Assembly: GCA_965249185.1 (NCBI GenBank)
Contig: CBDFLS010000002.1
Span: forward strand, 992,001 to 1,056,000
From: CBDFLS01 sp965249185
GTDB taxonomy: Bacteria > Chloroflexota > Dehalococcoidia > Lucifugimonadales > Australimonadaceae
Length of the DNA stretch: 64,000 bases
Direction: 5' to 3'
Shown here: piece after piece, positions 49,017 to 57,102 of the stretch
Layout: each line of letters starts with the position of its first letter
Position numbering within the stretch: position 1 is the first letter of the stretch
Notes under the pieces: model-generated
What the model was told of the DNA's origin: nothing
The model's input: only the letters and a program-made list of their open reading frames with translations
Database searches by the model: none
Position numbers and translations under genes: made by a program

Positions 49017-49359
49017 CTGGAGTACACCTAGGGGTTAGCGGCGCCCGCTCCCGGGCCCGTGGAGATCAGCGCCGCTCTATTATGACGCATCACCCCGTCG
49101 CACCGCGAATAGCTTCACCGACGAATATCCTGACCCTTCGACTTCGCTCAGGGTGAGCGGGTTTATTTTTCCGCTCATGGTGAGCTCCGATTTTATCGAG
49201 AGTCCGAAAACGTCGAGCCTGTCGGACCATCGGGTTCGCCTTTAGCCCTTGAGTCCCGACGGGTCGGGACGAAGGGCCCTTCGGCTTTGCTCTCCGCGGT
49301 GGCCGGAGTCCGCACCAGTCCGAATAGAGGTGGCGGACAGGACAGGTTTGGCGGGCCTG
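49017..49359. repeat. Intergenic region with dispersed palindromic repeats
   Basis: About 340 bp without a gene. Repeats of the CCCTTCGACTTCGCTCAGGG / GTGAGCGG family at 49136-49190, followed by degenerate copies near 49205-49225 and a TCCCGACGGGTCGGGA-like palindrome at about 49252-49268. They resemble those at 519-585 and 28440-28526. No promoter is evident for the flanking genes. Confidence 0.6.
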
Positions 49360-50247
49360 CTACGATGCCCTGGCCGCCAGCGTCTGCTGAACGGTGGCGC
49401 CCATCTCGCCGGGGCTGGGTGCGATGTGGCAGCCGGCCTCCCGCAGCGCCTTCATCTTCTCGGAGCCCAGGGCGGCGGCGCCCGTGATCACGGCGCCCGC
49501 GTGGCCCATCCGCCGTCCCGGTGGCGCGGTCAGCCCCACGATTAGCGCCGTCACCGGCTTCCGCACGTGCTCCCGGATGTAGGCGGCGGCCTCCTGCTCC
49601 TTGGCCCCGCCGATCTCGCCGATAAGCACGATGGCGTCCGTCTCCGGGTCCTCGTTGAAGAGCCGCAGCACGTCCACGAAGTCCGTGCCCGACACGGGGT
49701 CCCCGCCGATGCCCACGCAGGTGGACTGGCCGATGCCGAGCCCGCTGAGCTGGTTGACCGCCTCGTAGGTAAGGGTGCCGCTGCGCGAGACCACGCCCAC
49801 CCTTCCAGGCGAGTGGATGAAGCCGGGCATGATGCCTACCTTGCACTTGGCGCCGGGCGAGATGAGGCCGGGGCAGTTGGGACCGACGAGCCGCGTGGGC
49901 CTGCCCTCCAGATAGCGCATCACGTCCAGCGAGTCGCGGACCGGCACCCCCTCGGCGATGCAGATGACCAGGGCCACGCCGGCCTCGGCCGATTCCAGAA
50001 TCGCGTCGGCGGCGAAGGGCGCCGGCACGAAGAGCAGCGCCACGTTGGCGGCCGTCTCGGCCACCGCCTGGGCCACGGTGTTGTAGACGGGCACCTTCTC
50101 CTGGAACAGCTCGCCGCCCTTGCCGGGCGTCACGCCGGCCACCACGTTGGTCCCGTAGTCGATGCACCGCTGCGTGTGGAAGCTTCCCTCCCGGCCCGTG
50201 ATGCCCTGGACCAGGACGCGGGAGGACTCGTCGACGAGGATGCTCAT
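49360..50247 (-). CDS. sucD: Succinate-CoA ligase (ADP-forming) subunit alpha
   Basis: A 295-residue alpha subunit. The CoA-binding part starts at MSILVDESSRVLVQGITGREGSFHTQRCIDYGTNVVAGVTPGKGG, GPNCPGLISPGAKCKVGIMPG is the family signature, and GRRMGHAGAVITG holds the phosphorylated His. With SucC it converts succinyl-CoA to succinate with ATP formation in the TCA cycle. GGAG precedes ATG 50247. It follows sucC by 29 nt. Confidence 0.96.
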   Translation of the reverse strand: MSILVDESSRVLVQGITGREGSFHTQRCIDYGTNVVAGVTPGKGGELFQEKVPVYNTVAQAVAETAANVALLFVPAPFAADAILESAEAGVALVICIAEGVPVRDSLDVMRYLEGRPTRLVGPNCPGLISPGAKCKVGIMPGFIHSPGRVGVVSRSGTLTYEAVNQLSGLGIGQSTCVGIGGDPVSGTDFVDVLRLFNEDPETDAIVLIGEIGGAKEQEAAAYIREHVRKPVTALIVGLTAPPGRRMGHAGAVITGAAALGSEKMKALREAGCHIAPSPGEMGATVQQTLAARAS

Positions 50248-50276
50248 GGGTCGTGCTCCAACTCTCGGGCTGGCGG

Positions 50277-51428
50277 CTATACCGCCGCGATAGCCTGGGC
50301 CGCCTCCGGAAGCGTGTCCACCAGACGGACGCCCAGGTCGGACTCCGCCAGGATGACCCTGGCCTCCTGCATGTTGGTGCCCAACATGCGCGCCACCAGT
50401 GGCGGCCTCCGGTCCGACTGCTCATAGGCGGCCACTATCCCCCTCGCCACGATGTCGCAACGGAGGATGCCACCGAAGATGTTGACCAGCACCCGCTCCA
50501 CCTGCGGGTCCGTGAGCATGAGCGCGATGGCGCGGGTCACCTTCTCCTCGCTGGCGCCGCCGCCCACGTCCAGGAAATTGGCGGGCTCCGCGCCGGCGGA
50601 GTGGATCGTGTCCATGGTGGCCATGGCCAGCCCCGCGCCGTTCACCATGCAGCCCACGTTGCCATCCAGCTTCACATACGCGATGCCGTGCTCGGACGCC
50701 TCCACCTCCAGCGGGTCCTCCTGGCCGGTGTCCCGCAGCGCCGCCTCCTCCCGGTGCCGGAAAAGCGCGTCGTCGTCCAGGGTGAGTTTGGCGTCCAGCG
50801 CCAGCAGCTCACCCTGCCGGGTGACCACCAGCGGGTTGATCTCCAGCATGGAGCAGTCCTTCTCCATATAAGCCCGATAGCAACTGGCCACGAGCTCGAC
50901 GAAGGGACGCACCAGCCCCGCCTCCAGCCCCAGACCGTAGGCGAGCCGCCTGCCCTGGAAGGGCTGAAGGCCTATGGCGGGGTCCACCACCTCCCGGAGT
51001 ATCTTCTCCGGGTTGGCGCGGGCCACCTCCTCGATCTCGACGCCGCCCTCCGACGATGCGATGACCACCGGGCGACCCACGGCGCCATCGGTGGTGACGC
51101 TCAGGTAGAGCTCATGCTCCACGTCCACGGTCTGCTCCACGAGCACCCGGTCAACGGGGGCGCCGCCCGCGCCCGTCTGCTGGGTGACCAGCCGGGTGCC
51201 CAGCAGACCCGCGGCTATCTCCTTCGCTTCCAAGGGACCGGCCACCACCTTCACCCCGCCCGCTTTGCCACGGCCCCCAGCGTGCACCTGGGCCTTGACC
51301 ACCACACGCCCACCCAGCCGGGAGGCGGCGTCTGCTGCCTCCTGGGGCGTTCCGGCCACGCTGCCATCGGGCACGGGCACGCCGAAAGAGGCGAGCACCC
51401 CTTTGGCCTGGTACTCGTGTAGCTTCAT
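50277..51428 (-). CDS. sucC: Succinate-CoA ligase (ADP-forming) subunit beta
   Basis: A 383-residue ATP-grasp protein. MKLHEYQAKGVLASFGVPVPDGSVA opens, VVKAQVHAGGRGKAGGVKV binds nucleotide, LEINPLVVTRQGELLALDAKLTLDDDALFRH and GLAMATMDTIHSAGAEPANFLDVGGGA hold the magnesium and succinate-binding residues. First gene of sucCD. The ATG at 51428 starts the conserved MKLHEYQAK; the frame extends upstream without support. Beyond it lies a 126-nt gap to the MFS gene. Confidence 0.96.
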   Translation of the reverse strand: MKLHEYQAKGVLASFGVPVPDGSVAGTPQEAADAASRLGGRVVVKAQVHAGGRGKAGGVKVVAGPLEAKEIAAGLLGTRLVTQQTGAGGAPVDRVLVEQTVDVEHELYLSVTTDGAVGRPVVIASSEGGVEIEEVARANPEKILREVVDPAIGLQPFQGRRLAYGLGLEAGLVRPFVELVASCYRAYMEKDCSMLEINPLVVTRQGELLALDAKLTLDDDALFRHREEAALRDTGQEDPLEVEASEHGIAYVKLDGNVGCMVNGAGLAMATMDTIHSAGAEPANFLDVGGGASEEKVTRAIALMLTDPQVERVLVNIFGGILRCDIVARGIVAAYEQSDRRPPLVARMLGTNMQEARVILAESDLGVRLVDTLPEAAQAIAAV

Positions 51429-51554
51429 ACGGACCTTTTCCGGGTAAGAACGGATGAATAGGGCTCGCCGACGGGCGCCATGATAGTCAAGGGGCCCGGC
51501 CTTGTCCACCGGGCATTCAGACCGCGGTGGGGGCCGACGCCACGTTGGGCCGCG

Positions 51555-52862
51555 TCATCGAAAGCCGCCAGACCCGCCCAGCCGGGGGGGAGCCCGCATC
51601 AGAAGTAGCAGCGGGACGGTTGCCAAGTTCACGCCGGCTAGAATCCAGATCCCATTGTGATAGGAGCCGGTGGAGTCGAACACATACCCCAGCATCAGCG
51701 GCCCAAACACCCCGCCCACCAGGAAAAAGGTGGAGAGGAGGCCCAGGATGGTGCCCAGGGCTCTCGTGCCGAAGAGTTTGTTGGCCACCACCGCCCGCAT
51801 GGGGACGGTGCAGCCGAGGCTGATCCCGAAGGCCAAGCTGAAGGGCACCGCCCAGGCCAATGAGGTCACGGGCGCCAGGGCCAGGAAGATCATGGCGCTG
51901 GTCATCAGCAGTCCCACGCCCGCCAACACCAGCCGGTAGTCCATCCTATCGACGAGCCATCCGGCCCCCAGCCGGCCAATGCCGCTGGAGGTCATAACGA
52001 TAACCACGGTGGCGGCAGCGGCCGTGGTGCTGAGGCCGATGTCCTCGAAGTACGGCACCTGGTGGGTGTGGAAGCCGATGTTGGACATGAAGAGGCCGGC
52101 CAGGATTATGGCGAAGACCCAGAACTCGCGGGTCGCCAGCGCCTGCCGGGCCGTCAGCCCCGGCTCGGCGGCTCTCCAGGCCGAGCCCCCCTCTCCGCCG
52201 CCGGTGGGCGTGGCCGTATCCGGCACGTCCCCATCGGGGAGGTAGCCGTAGGGCTGGGGCCGCTCTCGCGCCAGCAGACCCAAGGGCACCAGGGTCACGA
52301 GGAGCAGGATGGCGTACCAGAAGATCACCTGCCGCCAGCCGAAATTGCTGACCAGCACCACGTTCAGGAACAGGAAAGGGACGCTGATGACGGGGCCGGT
52401 GGTGGCCAAACCCATGGCCAGGCCCAGCCGCCTGCGGAACCAGCGGGAGATGACGATGGGCCACGTGATGGAGTGGCCCACGGCTGAGGTGCCGACAGAG
52501 ATGATCAGGAAGAAAGCGTAGAACATGAACAGGTTGCGGGTCTGGCTGAGGCCGATGAGCCCCAGACTCGCGATGACGGCGCCGACGATGATGAGCCGGC
52601 GCGGGCCCACCCGGTCCACCATGAGCCCGATGACGGGCGACAGCAGGCCGCTCTCGAACTGCCGCAACGAGAACGCGCCGCCGATGGCGGTCCGGCTCCA
52701 TCCGAAGGTGGCCTGGATGGGCAGGAAATAGGCCTGAAACCCCGTGAAGAAGGCGGCGGTCAGCAGGGCGTTGGACAGGGAGCTGGCCCCGACGATGTAC
52801 CAACCGTAGAAGATGCGCGGGCGTCTCGGCGCGCTCACGCCGGGCGTGGTCGGGTCACTCAC
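51555..52862 (-). CDS. MFS transporter (oxalate/formate or monocarboxylate type)
   Basis: About 435 residues with 12 predicted helices. IFYGWYIVGASSLSNALLTAAFFTGFQAYFLPIQATFGWSRTAIGGAFSLRQ is characteristic of the OFA/monocarboxylate branch, and the loop motif appears as GLMVDRVGPRRLIIVG. A hydrophilic central loop (QPYGYLPDGDVPDTATPTGGGEG) separates the halves. Start GTG 52862 gives MSDPTTPGVSAPRRPRIFYGW; the frame continues back into the tRNA gene, so an upstream start is impossible. Probably a carboxylate importer, to be seen beside the downstream sucCD. Confidence 0.82.
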   Translation of the reverse strand: MSDPTTPGVSAPRRPRIFYGWYIVGASSLSNALLTAAFFTGFQAYFLPIQATFGWSRTAIGGAFSLRQFESGLLSPVIGLMVDRVGPRRLIIVGAVIASLGLIGLSQTRNLFMFYAFFLIISVGTSAVGHSITWPIVISRWFRRRLGLAMGLATTGPVISVPFLFLNVVLVSNFGWRQVIFWYAILLLVTLVPLGLLARERPQPYGYLPDGDVPDTATPTGGGEGGSAWRAAEPGLTARQALATREFWVFAIILAGLFMSNIGFHTHQVPYFEDIGLSTTAAAATVVIVMTSSGIGRLGAGWLVDRMDYRLVLAGVGLLMTSAMIFLALAPVTSLAWAVPFSLAFGISLGCTVPMRAVVANKLFGTRALGTILGLLSTFFLVGGVFGPLMLGYVFDSTGSYHNGIWILAGVNLATVPLLLLMRAPPRLGGSGGFR

Positions 52863-52915
52863 GTCAGCCCGTGGGCTTTCATGGCGGCGGTTGCGAAACG
52901 GGTCATGGCGTCCTG

Positions 52916-53005
52916 TGGCGGAGGGGGTGGGATTCGAACCCACGTCCCGACAAGTCGGGAAGCGGTTTTCAAGACCGCCGCCTTCGGCCGCTCGGCCACC
53001 CCTCC
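52916..53005 (-). tRNA. tRNA-Ser(TGA)
   Basis: Class II tRNA on the minus strand. Acceptor GGAGGGG (53005-52999) pairs with CCCCTCC, followed by discriminator G and an encoded CCA (52916-52918). The anticodon loop reads CTTGAAA (anticodon TGA, reading UCA). The long variable arm (TTCCCGACTTGTCGGGA) is the Ser identity feature, and GTTCGAATCCCAC is the T arm. Confidence 0.97.
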
Positions 53006-53276
53006 GGCTTAGGCGAGCAGTAGGTACATCCTACCACCCGCTACCGGCCTTGCGAACTGATGGAGCCCGGCGGGCGCCTGGCTTGTGTTATTCGAGGAGG
53101 CCTGTCTTGGACGAACGCCTTCGGGAGCTGAGTCCAATATCGAGGAGGCCCGTGCCCCAATGGGCCCGGCCAGGCATGCTCCCGCAACCTATATTCCTGA
53201 TGTCGTAACACTCACCTTATCAATAAGTGATAGATATCACTAGCTGTTCAGTTATGAACGTTATCCTGGTTTTCTC
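53006..53276. other. Intergenic region after tRNA-Ser, no gene seen
   Basis: About 270 bp. The last 60 nt are AT-rich for this genome (53215-53275, TTATCAATAAGTGATAGATATCAC) and lead into the promoter at 53277. No ORF with family features. Confidence 0.5.
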
Positions 53277-53305
53277 TTGACATAACCGACGGAAGCGCGT
53301 ATGCT
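53277..53305 (+). promoter_or_regulatory. Strong promoter of an apparently non-coding transcript
   Basis: Perfect TTGACA (53277-53282), 17-nt spacer, TATGCT (53300-53305), preceded by AT-rich DNA. No gene begins within 500 nt, but a terminator does follow, so it should drive a short RNA. Confidence 0.7.
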
Positions 53306-53466
53306 GGATGATGCTCCGAGTGTCCGGAGCGCTGGTTGAGCGGCAGTCCTGAAGGTACGGCATGGCTGGTCGAGGAGCAAACGGGAGTCCCCCTCCCGGC
53401 AGCTCCAAAGGCGTAGCTGGCAGACCGAAAGGGAAATGGCCGGACCAGCCGCGAAGGGCACCCGGA

Positions 53467-53545
53467 GCCCTTTTATGGGGCCGCCCCGAACAACACTTTT
53501 ATGGGGCCACCCGCCACAACACTCTTATGAGGCCACCCCCACAAC
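53467..53545 (+). repeat. Three tandem 25-26-bp repeats
   Basis: Units at about 53467-53494, 53495-53520 and 53521-53545 share TTTTATGGGGCC.CCC...ACAAC, with the last unit reading TCTTATGAGGCC. The CCACCCC of the last unit forms the left arm of the terminator. The units are degenerate and adjacent without spacers. Confidence 0.75.
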
Positions 53546-53567
53546 AGGGGTGGCCTCTCTTTTCTTT
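53529..53567 (+). terminator. Strong intrinsic terminator
   Basis: GAGGCCACCCC (53529-53539) pairs with GGGGTGGCCTC (53547-53557), 7-nt loop, then TCTTTTCTTT. Eleven perfect pairs. It ends the transcript from the 53277 promoter. Confidence 0.88.
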
Positions 53568-53627
53568 ATTCCCGCGGCAGGGCCCGAGGCGGGGCCCCCA
53601 TGTCGGTTGGCACCCCGGCCACCTCCC

Positions 53628-53665
53628 CCAATAATCGGCCTCCCCACGCCAATAATCGGCCTCCC
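53628..53665 (+). repeat. 17-bp direct repeat
   Basis: CCAATAATCGGCCTCCC at 53628-53644 and again at 53649-53665, 21 bp apart start to start. Might be a paired operator or simple duplication; nothing else marks it. Confidence 0.6.
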
Positions 53666-53761
53666 ACGATCCTAGCTAAAACGGGCAATAACGCGCCCTC
53701 GCTATCGGAGGCCGGTGCAGAATAGCGCACGCCGGCCCCTCAACCTCCAGTTGGCCCGGTG

Positions 53762-53790
53762 TTGACGTCCGAAACGACAGGGATTAGGCT
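53762..53790 (+). promoter_or_regulatory. Weak promoter candidate for the amidohydrolase-cupin pair
   Basis: TTGACG (53762-53767), 17-nt spacer, TAGGCT (53785-53790), about 48 nt before ATG 53839. -35 good, -10 poor. Confidence 0.3.
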
Positions 53791-53838
53791 TCGCCGACGC
53801 AGCATGAATCGCCCGGCGAATGCACAAGGAGTAGAGCC

Positions 53839-55308
53839 ATGGTCGCCACTCACGACTCACCCTCCCAGAAGGTACGAGCGCAGCTAGACCACCCCATCAT
53901 CGACGCCGACGGCCACACCATCGAGCTGGTGCCCGTCCTCATGGACTACCTCAAGGAGGTTGCCGGCAGCGGCATGGTCAAACGGTATGAGACCGACGGC
54001 AACGCCTGGGACAAGTTCGGCTGGGCCGATCTCTCCGACCAGGAGCGGCGCGATAGGGCCACCTTCCGTCCTCCCTGGTGGTTCAACCCGACCAAGAACA
54101 CCTTGGACCGGGCCACGTCCTACCTCCCCAAGCTCCTGAACGAGCGGCTGGACGAGCTGGGGATCGACTTCGCCATGCTCTATCCCACCTCGGGCGCCGG
54201 CTACCCGCTCATCGACGACGATGAGCTCCGCCAGTCCATCTGCCGCGCGCTCAACAAGTTCAACGCCGACTACTTCCGCGAGTACTCCCACCGGCTGGCG
54301 GTGCCTGCGGTGATACCGATGCACACGCCCCAGGAGGCCATCGCGGAGCTGGAGTACGCCGTCAACACCCTCGGCTTCAAGGCCATCGTCATCGGCGGCC
54401 ACGTCCGCAGGACCGCCGCCAAGGTGAAGCAGGGCCACCCCGAGCAGGCCATGTTCCACGACCGGCAGGACATCTTCGGCATCGACAGCGACTACGACTA
54501 CGACCCGTTCTGGGCCAAGTGCGTGGAGCTGAAGGTCGCGCCCACGGACCACTCCAGCGCCCAGGGCTGGGAGAGCCGGCGCTCCCCCTCCAACTACGTG
54601 TTCAACCACATCGGCAGCTTCGCCATCGCCCAGGAGCCCCTGGCCAAGGCCCTGATCCTGGGCGGCGTCACGCGGCGCTTCCCCACCCTGAGCTTCGCCT
54701 TCCTGGAGAGCGGCGTCGGCTGGGCCTGCGCCCTCTACGCCGACCTCATCGGCCACTGGAACAAGCGTGGCCCCAAGAGCCTGAAGGAGAACCTGGACCC
54801 CGAGAAGCTCAACCTGGACGGCCTCATGGAGCTATTCGACAAGTACGGCGAGGAGATGATCATGTCGCGGCGGGAGGAGTTGCGTGACCAGTTCGGCCGT
54901 AAGTCGGCCATGCCCTCTCTGTTCGACGAGTTCGGTCCCGCCAAGATCGAGAAGGCCGAGGACATCTACGACCTCTTCGTGCCCCGCTTCTTCTTCGGCT
55001 GCGAGGCCGACGACCCGATGAACGCCTGGGCCTTCAACGATAAGGTCAACCCCTTCGGCGCCAAGCTCAAGGCCATGATGAGCTCCGACATCGGCCACTG
55101 GGACGTGCCGGACATGCAGCAGGTGCTCCCCGAGGCCTACGAGCTCGTCGAGCACGGCCTGCTCACCGAGCAGGACTTCCGTGACTTCACCTTCGTGAAC
55201 CCCATCAAGCTCTGGGTCGGCACGAACCCCGACTTCTTCAAGGGCACCAAAATCGAGGGCGACGTGGACAAGCTCGTGAAGGAGCTCGGCGACGGCCTGC
55301 ACAAGTAG
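53839..55308 (+). CDS. Amidohydrolase-2 family metal-dependent hydrolase/decarboxylase
   Basis: A 489-residue TIM-barrel enzyme of the PF04909 type. The metal-binding DxH is in PIIDADGHTIEL (residues 19-30); later expected ligands lie in VFNHIGSFA (His) and MSSDIGHWDVPD (Asp/His). AVPAVIPMHTPQEAIAELEYAVNTLGFKAIVIGG is the typical middle part. The family includes ACMSD-like decarboxylases and hydrolases of aromatic or heterocyclic compounds. AAGGAG precedes ATG 53839. It is followed 48 nt later by a cupin gene, probably in the same transcript. Substrate unknown. Confidence 0.85.
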   Translation: MVATHDSPSQKVRAQLDHPIIDADGHTIELVPVLMDYLKEVAGSGMVKRYETDGNAWDKFGWADLSDQERRDRATFRPPWWFNPTKNTLDRATSYLPKLLNERLDELGIDFAMLYPTSGAGYPLIDDDELRQSICRALNKFNADYFREYSHRLAVPAVIPMHTPQEAIAELEYAVNTLGFKAIVIGGHVRRTAAKVKQGHPEQAMFHDRQDIFGIDSDYDYDPFWAKCVELKVAPTDHSSAQGWESRRSPSNYVFNHIGSFAIAQEPLAKALILGGVTRRFPTLSFAFLESGVGWACALYADLIGHWNKRGPKSLKENLDPEKLNLDGLMELFDKYGEEMIMSRREELRDQFGRKSAMPSLFDEFGPAKIEKAEDIYDLFVPRFFFGCEADDPMNAWAFNDKVNPFGAKLKAMMSSDIGHWDVPDMQQVLPEAYELVEHGLLTEQDFRDFTFVNPIKLWVGTNPDFFKGTKIEGDVDKLVKELGDGLHK

Positions 55309-55356
55309 GGACCGCAACCGGTCCAGCGAGTCAGACCGAGCGAAAGAGGCGGCCGC

Positions 55357-55737
55357 ATGGGGACCCCCCTGGTCATGCACATCGACGAGGCGCCCTGGAT
55401 CGGGTGGGCCGGCTCCGCGCCCGACGCCATCCAGAGCTTCGGTCAGCAGCTCATCGGCGACGTGGAAAAGGGGCCCTGGATCTACATCGTCCACGTCCGC
55501 GAGCCGGACTACACGGTGGACGCCCACAGCCATAGCCAGGACGAGGTCATCTACATCGTGGATGGCCAGATCGTCGTCGGCGACCGCGTGTGCGGCCCCG
55601 GCACGGTGGTCTTCTTCGAGAAGGAGACCGACTACGCCTTCACCACCGGCCCCAAGGGCGTCCGGTTCGTGAACATTCGCCCCGGCCCCACTTACATCCG
55701 GTCCAAGGGCGGCGAGTGGAGGGACGAGTCGCCGTAG
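55357..55737 (+). CDS. Cupin-domain protein
   Basis: A 126-residue single cupin. Motif 1 reads DAHSHSQDEVIYIVDGQIVVG (metal ligands His-x-His and Glu), motif 2 GPGTVVFFEKETDYAFTTGPKGVRFV with a weakly conserved final His position. Such proteins act as dioxygenases, isomerases or sensors. It follows the amidohydrolase gene, so a role in the same pathway is likely. A strong terminator comes 47 nt after the stop. Confidence 0.82.
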   Translation: MGTPLVMHIDEAPWIGWAGSAPDAIQSFGQQLIGDVEKGPWIYIVHVREPDYTVDAHSHSQDEVIYIVDGQIVVGDRVCGPGTVVFFEKETDYAFTTGPKGVRFVNIRPGPTYIRSKGGEWRDESP

Positions 55738-55784
55738 CACGGCGTTCCCACCCCCCTCTATCTAACAAAAAGAGGGCTAACAAG

Positions 55785-55819
55785 AAGAGGCCCCGGGGGC
55801 ATAGCCCCCGGGGCCTCTT
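55785..55819. terminator. Bidirectional terminator between convergent clusters
   Basis: AAGAGGCCCCGGGGGC (55785-55800), 3-nt loop ATA, and the exact complement at 55804-55819: 16 perfect pairs. Separates the plus-strand cupin from the minus-strand amidohydrolase. Confidence 0.92.
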
Positions 55820-55839
55820 GCTTACTATGCCATTCCCCG

Positions 55840-57009
55840 CTAGCTGGCGCCGTTCAGGAAACCGAACAGATGGCCGACGTTGTCGCGGGTGATCTTTTTC
55901 CGGGCCTCCGCGCTCAGCTCCGCCATGTCTATATCCATCCACTTGTGGGAGTCGGGCCAGGTGCCGTCCGGGTGGGGGTAGTCGGCGCCCCACATGATGT
56001 TCTCTTCACCCACAAACTTAATCGCATCCGTGAGCGCCGGCTCCCGCTGGAAGCTGGTGAAGCCATGCCGGTGCCAGTAGTCGCTGGGCTTCTGCGGGCA
56101 GATCCGCTTAATCTTGTCGTACCGATCCTCCCACTCGTGGTCCATGCGGCTCAGCGTGTAGGGCAGCCAGGCCACTCCCGCCTCGCCCAGGATGAACCTG
56201 AAGTCGGGGAACCGCTCCAGTGCCCCGGAGAAGATGATGCTCCCCAGCACCTCCGCCCCACCGAGCTGGAACACGCTGAGCTTCACGCACATGATCGTAT
56301 CTTTATACTCTTTATCCATCTCCTTGTTGAGGGCCGGCATCACCGGCACCCCACGGGCGTGGAACGAGATGTTTACTCCCGTCTCCACGCAGGCGGCCCA
56401 GAGCTCGTCCCAATCGCGGTGCCAAACGGGTAGGAGCGCCGAGTTGAAGCTGAACTCCACGCCCTTCAGGCCCAGCTTGGCCACCCGGCGGACCTCGTCG
56501 GCGGTCTGCCGTGGGGTGGTGTTGTCCACCAGGCCAATGGGGGCGAACCGGTCGGGGTGCGTGGCCTGGAACCCGGCCACCCAGTCGTTGTAGAGGCTGT
56601 ACACCACCTGCTTCAGCTCGCGGCTCTCGATCTGCTTCTCCAGCCCGAGGGGACCGTAGATTACCTCGGCATCCACGCCGTCCATGTTCTGGTCCGCGAT
56701 GCGCACTTCCGGGGTCGTGGGATGGTACCTGCCATCGTAGAAGCCCACCTCATGCATCCGGTCGATGTGCGCCGAGTGTCCTTTGGGGAAGCCCTCCAGG
56801 TGCACCGACAGGTCCATGATGGACAGGTCCGTGGGGGGCAGCGACATGTCGCTTCCCGCCACAAACCACTTCATGCCCTCCTTCGTCTCGACCACCTGGG
56901 GCACCTGGTCCTTCCACTTGGCCGGCGCCGCGCCCGCAAATATGTCATGGGGCAGCCACGACGTGTCGATATGACTGTCGGCGGAGATAATTTTGTACTG
57001 CTGTGCCAT
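55840..57009 (-). CDS. Amidohydrolase-2 family metal-dependent hydrolase
   Basis: A 389-residue PF04909 protein. DxH in KIISADSHIDTSW (residues 5-17), MDGVDAEVIYGP, FAPIGLVDNTTPRQTADEVRRVAKLGLKGVEF, and the metal Asp in IMWGADYPHPDGTWPDS. The last is the classic ending motif of the ACMSD/2,3-dihydroxybenzoate decarboxylase group. GGGAGAAGAG precedes ATG 57009 (MAQQYKI). It is the last gene of the minus-strand cluster with three Rieske oxygenases, so it may act on their ring-opened or hydroxylated products. Only distantly similar to the plus-strand amidohydrolase. Confidence 0.87.
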   Translation of the reverse strand: MAQQYKIISADSHIDTSWLPHDIFAGAAPAKWKDQVPQVVETKEGMKWFVAGSDMSLPPTDLSIMDLSVHLEGFPKGHSAHIDRMHEVGFYDGRYHPTTPEVRIADQNMDGVDAEVIYGPLGLEKQIESRELKQVVYSLYNDWVAGFQATHPDRFAPIGLVDNTTPRQTADEVRRVAKLGLKGVEFSFNSALLPVWHRDWDELWAACVETGVNISFHARGVPVMPALNKEMDKEYKDTIMCVKLSVFQLGGAEVLGSIIFSGALERFPDFRFILGEAGVAWLPYTLSRMDHEWEDRYDKIKRICPQKPSDYWHRHGFTSFQREPALTDAIKFVGEENIMWGADYPHPDGTWPDSHKWMDIDMAELSAEARKKITRDNVGHLFGFLNGAS

Positions 57010-57102
57010 AGCTCTCTTCTCCCTCTCACGGCCTTGTGGCGGCGTGGGCGCGGCCCCCACGCTCAACGCCAGATTAGTTATTCCCCCTCAGCGTGTCAAG
57101 AT

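Larger units (their letters stand above)
53312..53567 (+). ncRNA. Candidate structured non-coding RNA (about 255 nt)
   Basis: Bounded by the promoter at 53277-53305 and the terminator ending near 53567, with no credible ORF. Paired elements can be drawn: GCTCCG/CGGAGC (53319-53336); a long-range GGCTGGTC (near 53363) with GACCAGCC (near 53443) enclosing a hairpin GGAGC-AAACGGGAG...CTCCCGG-CAGCTCC; then GGGC/GCCC before TTTT (an internal early terminator) and tandem repeats. The multibranch shape suggests a regulatory or structural RNA. I could not match it to a class I know (not TPP, SAM, cobalamin, tmRNA or RNase P). Confidence 0.45.

Noticed and set aside
53312..53460. SRP RNA or tmRNA
   Set aside because: The SRP apical core (GGAAGG...AGCAGCC type) is only loosely echoed by CCTGAAGGTACGGC, and no tRNA-like domain is present.
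53467..53545. CRISPR array
   Set aside because: Three units without unique spacers, too few and degenerate; no cas genes in the window.
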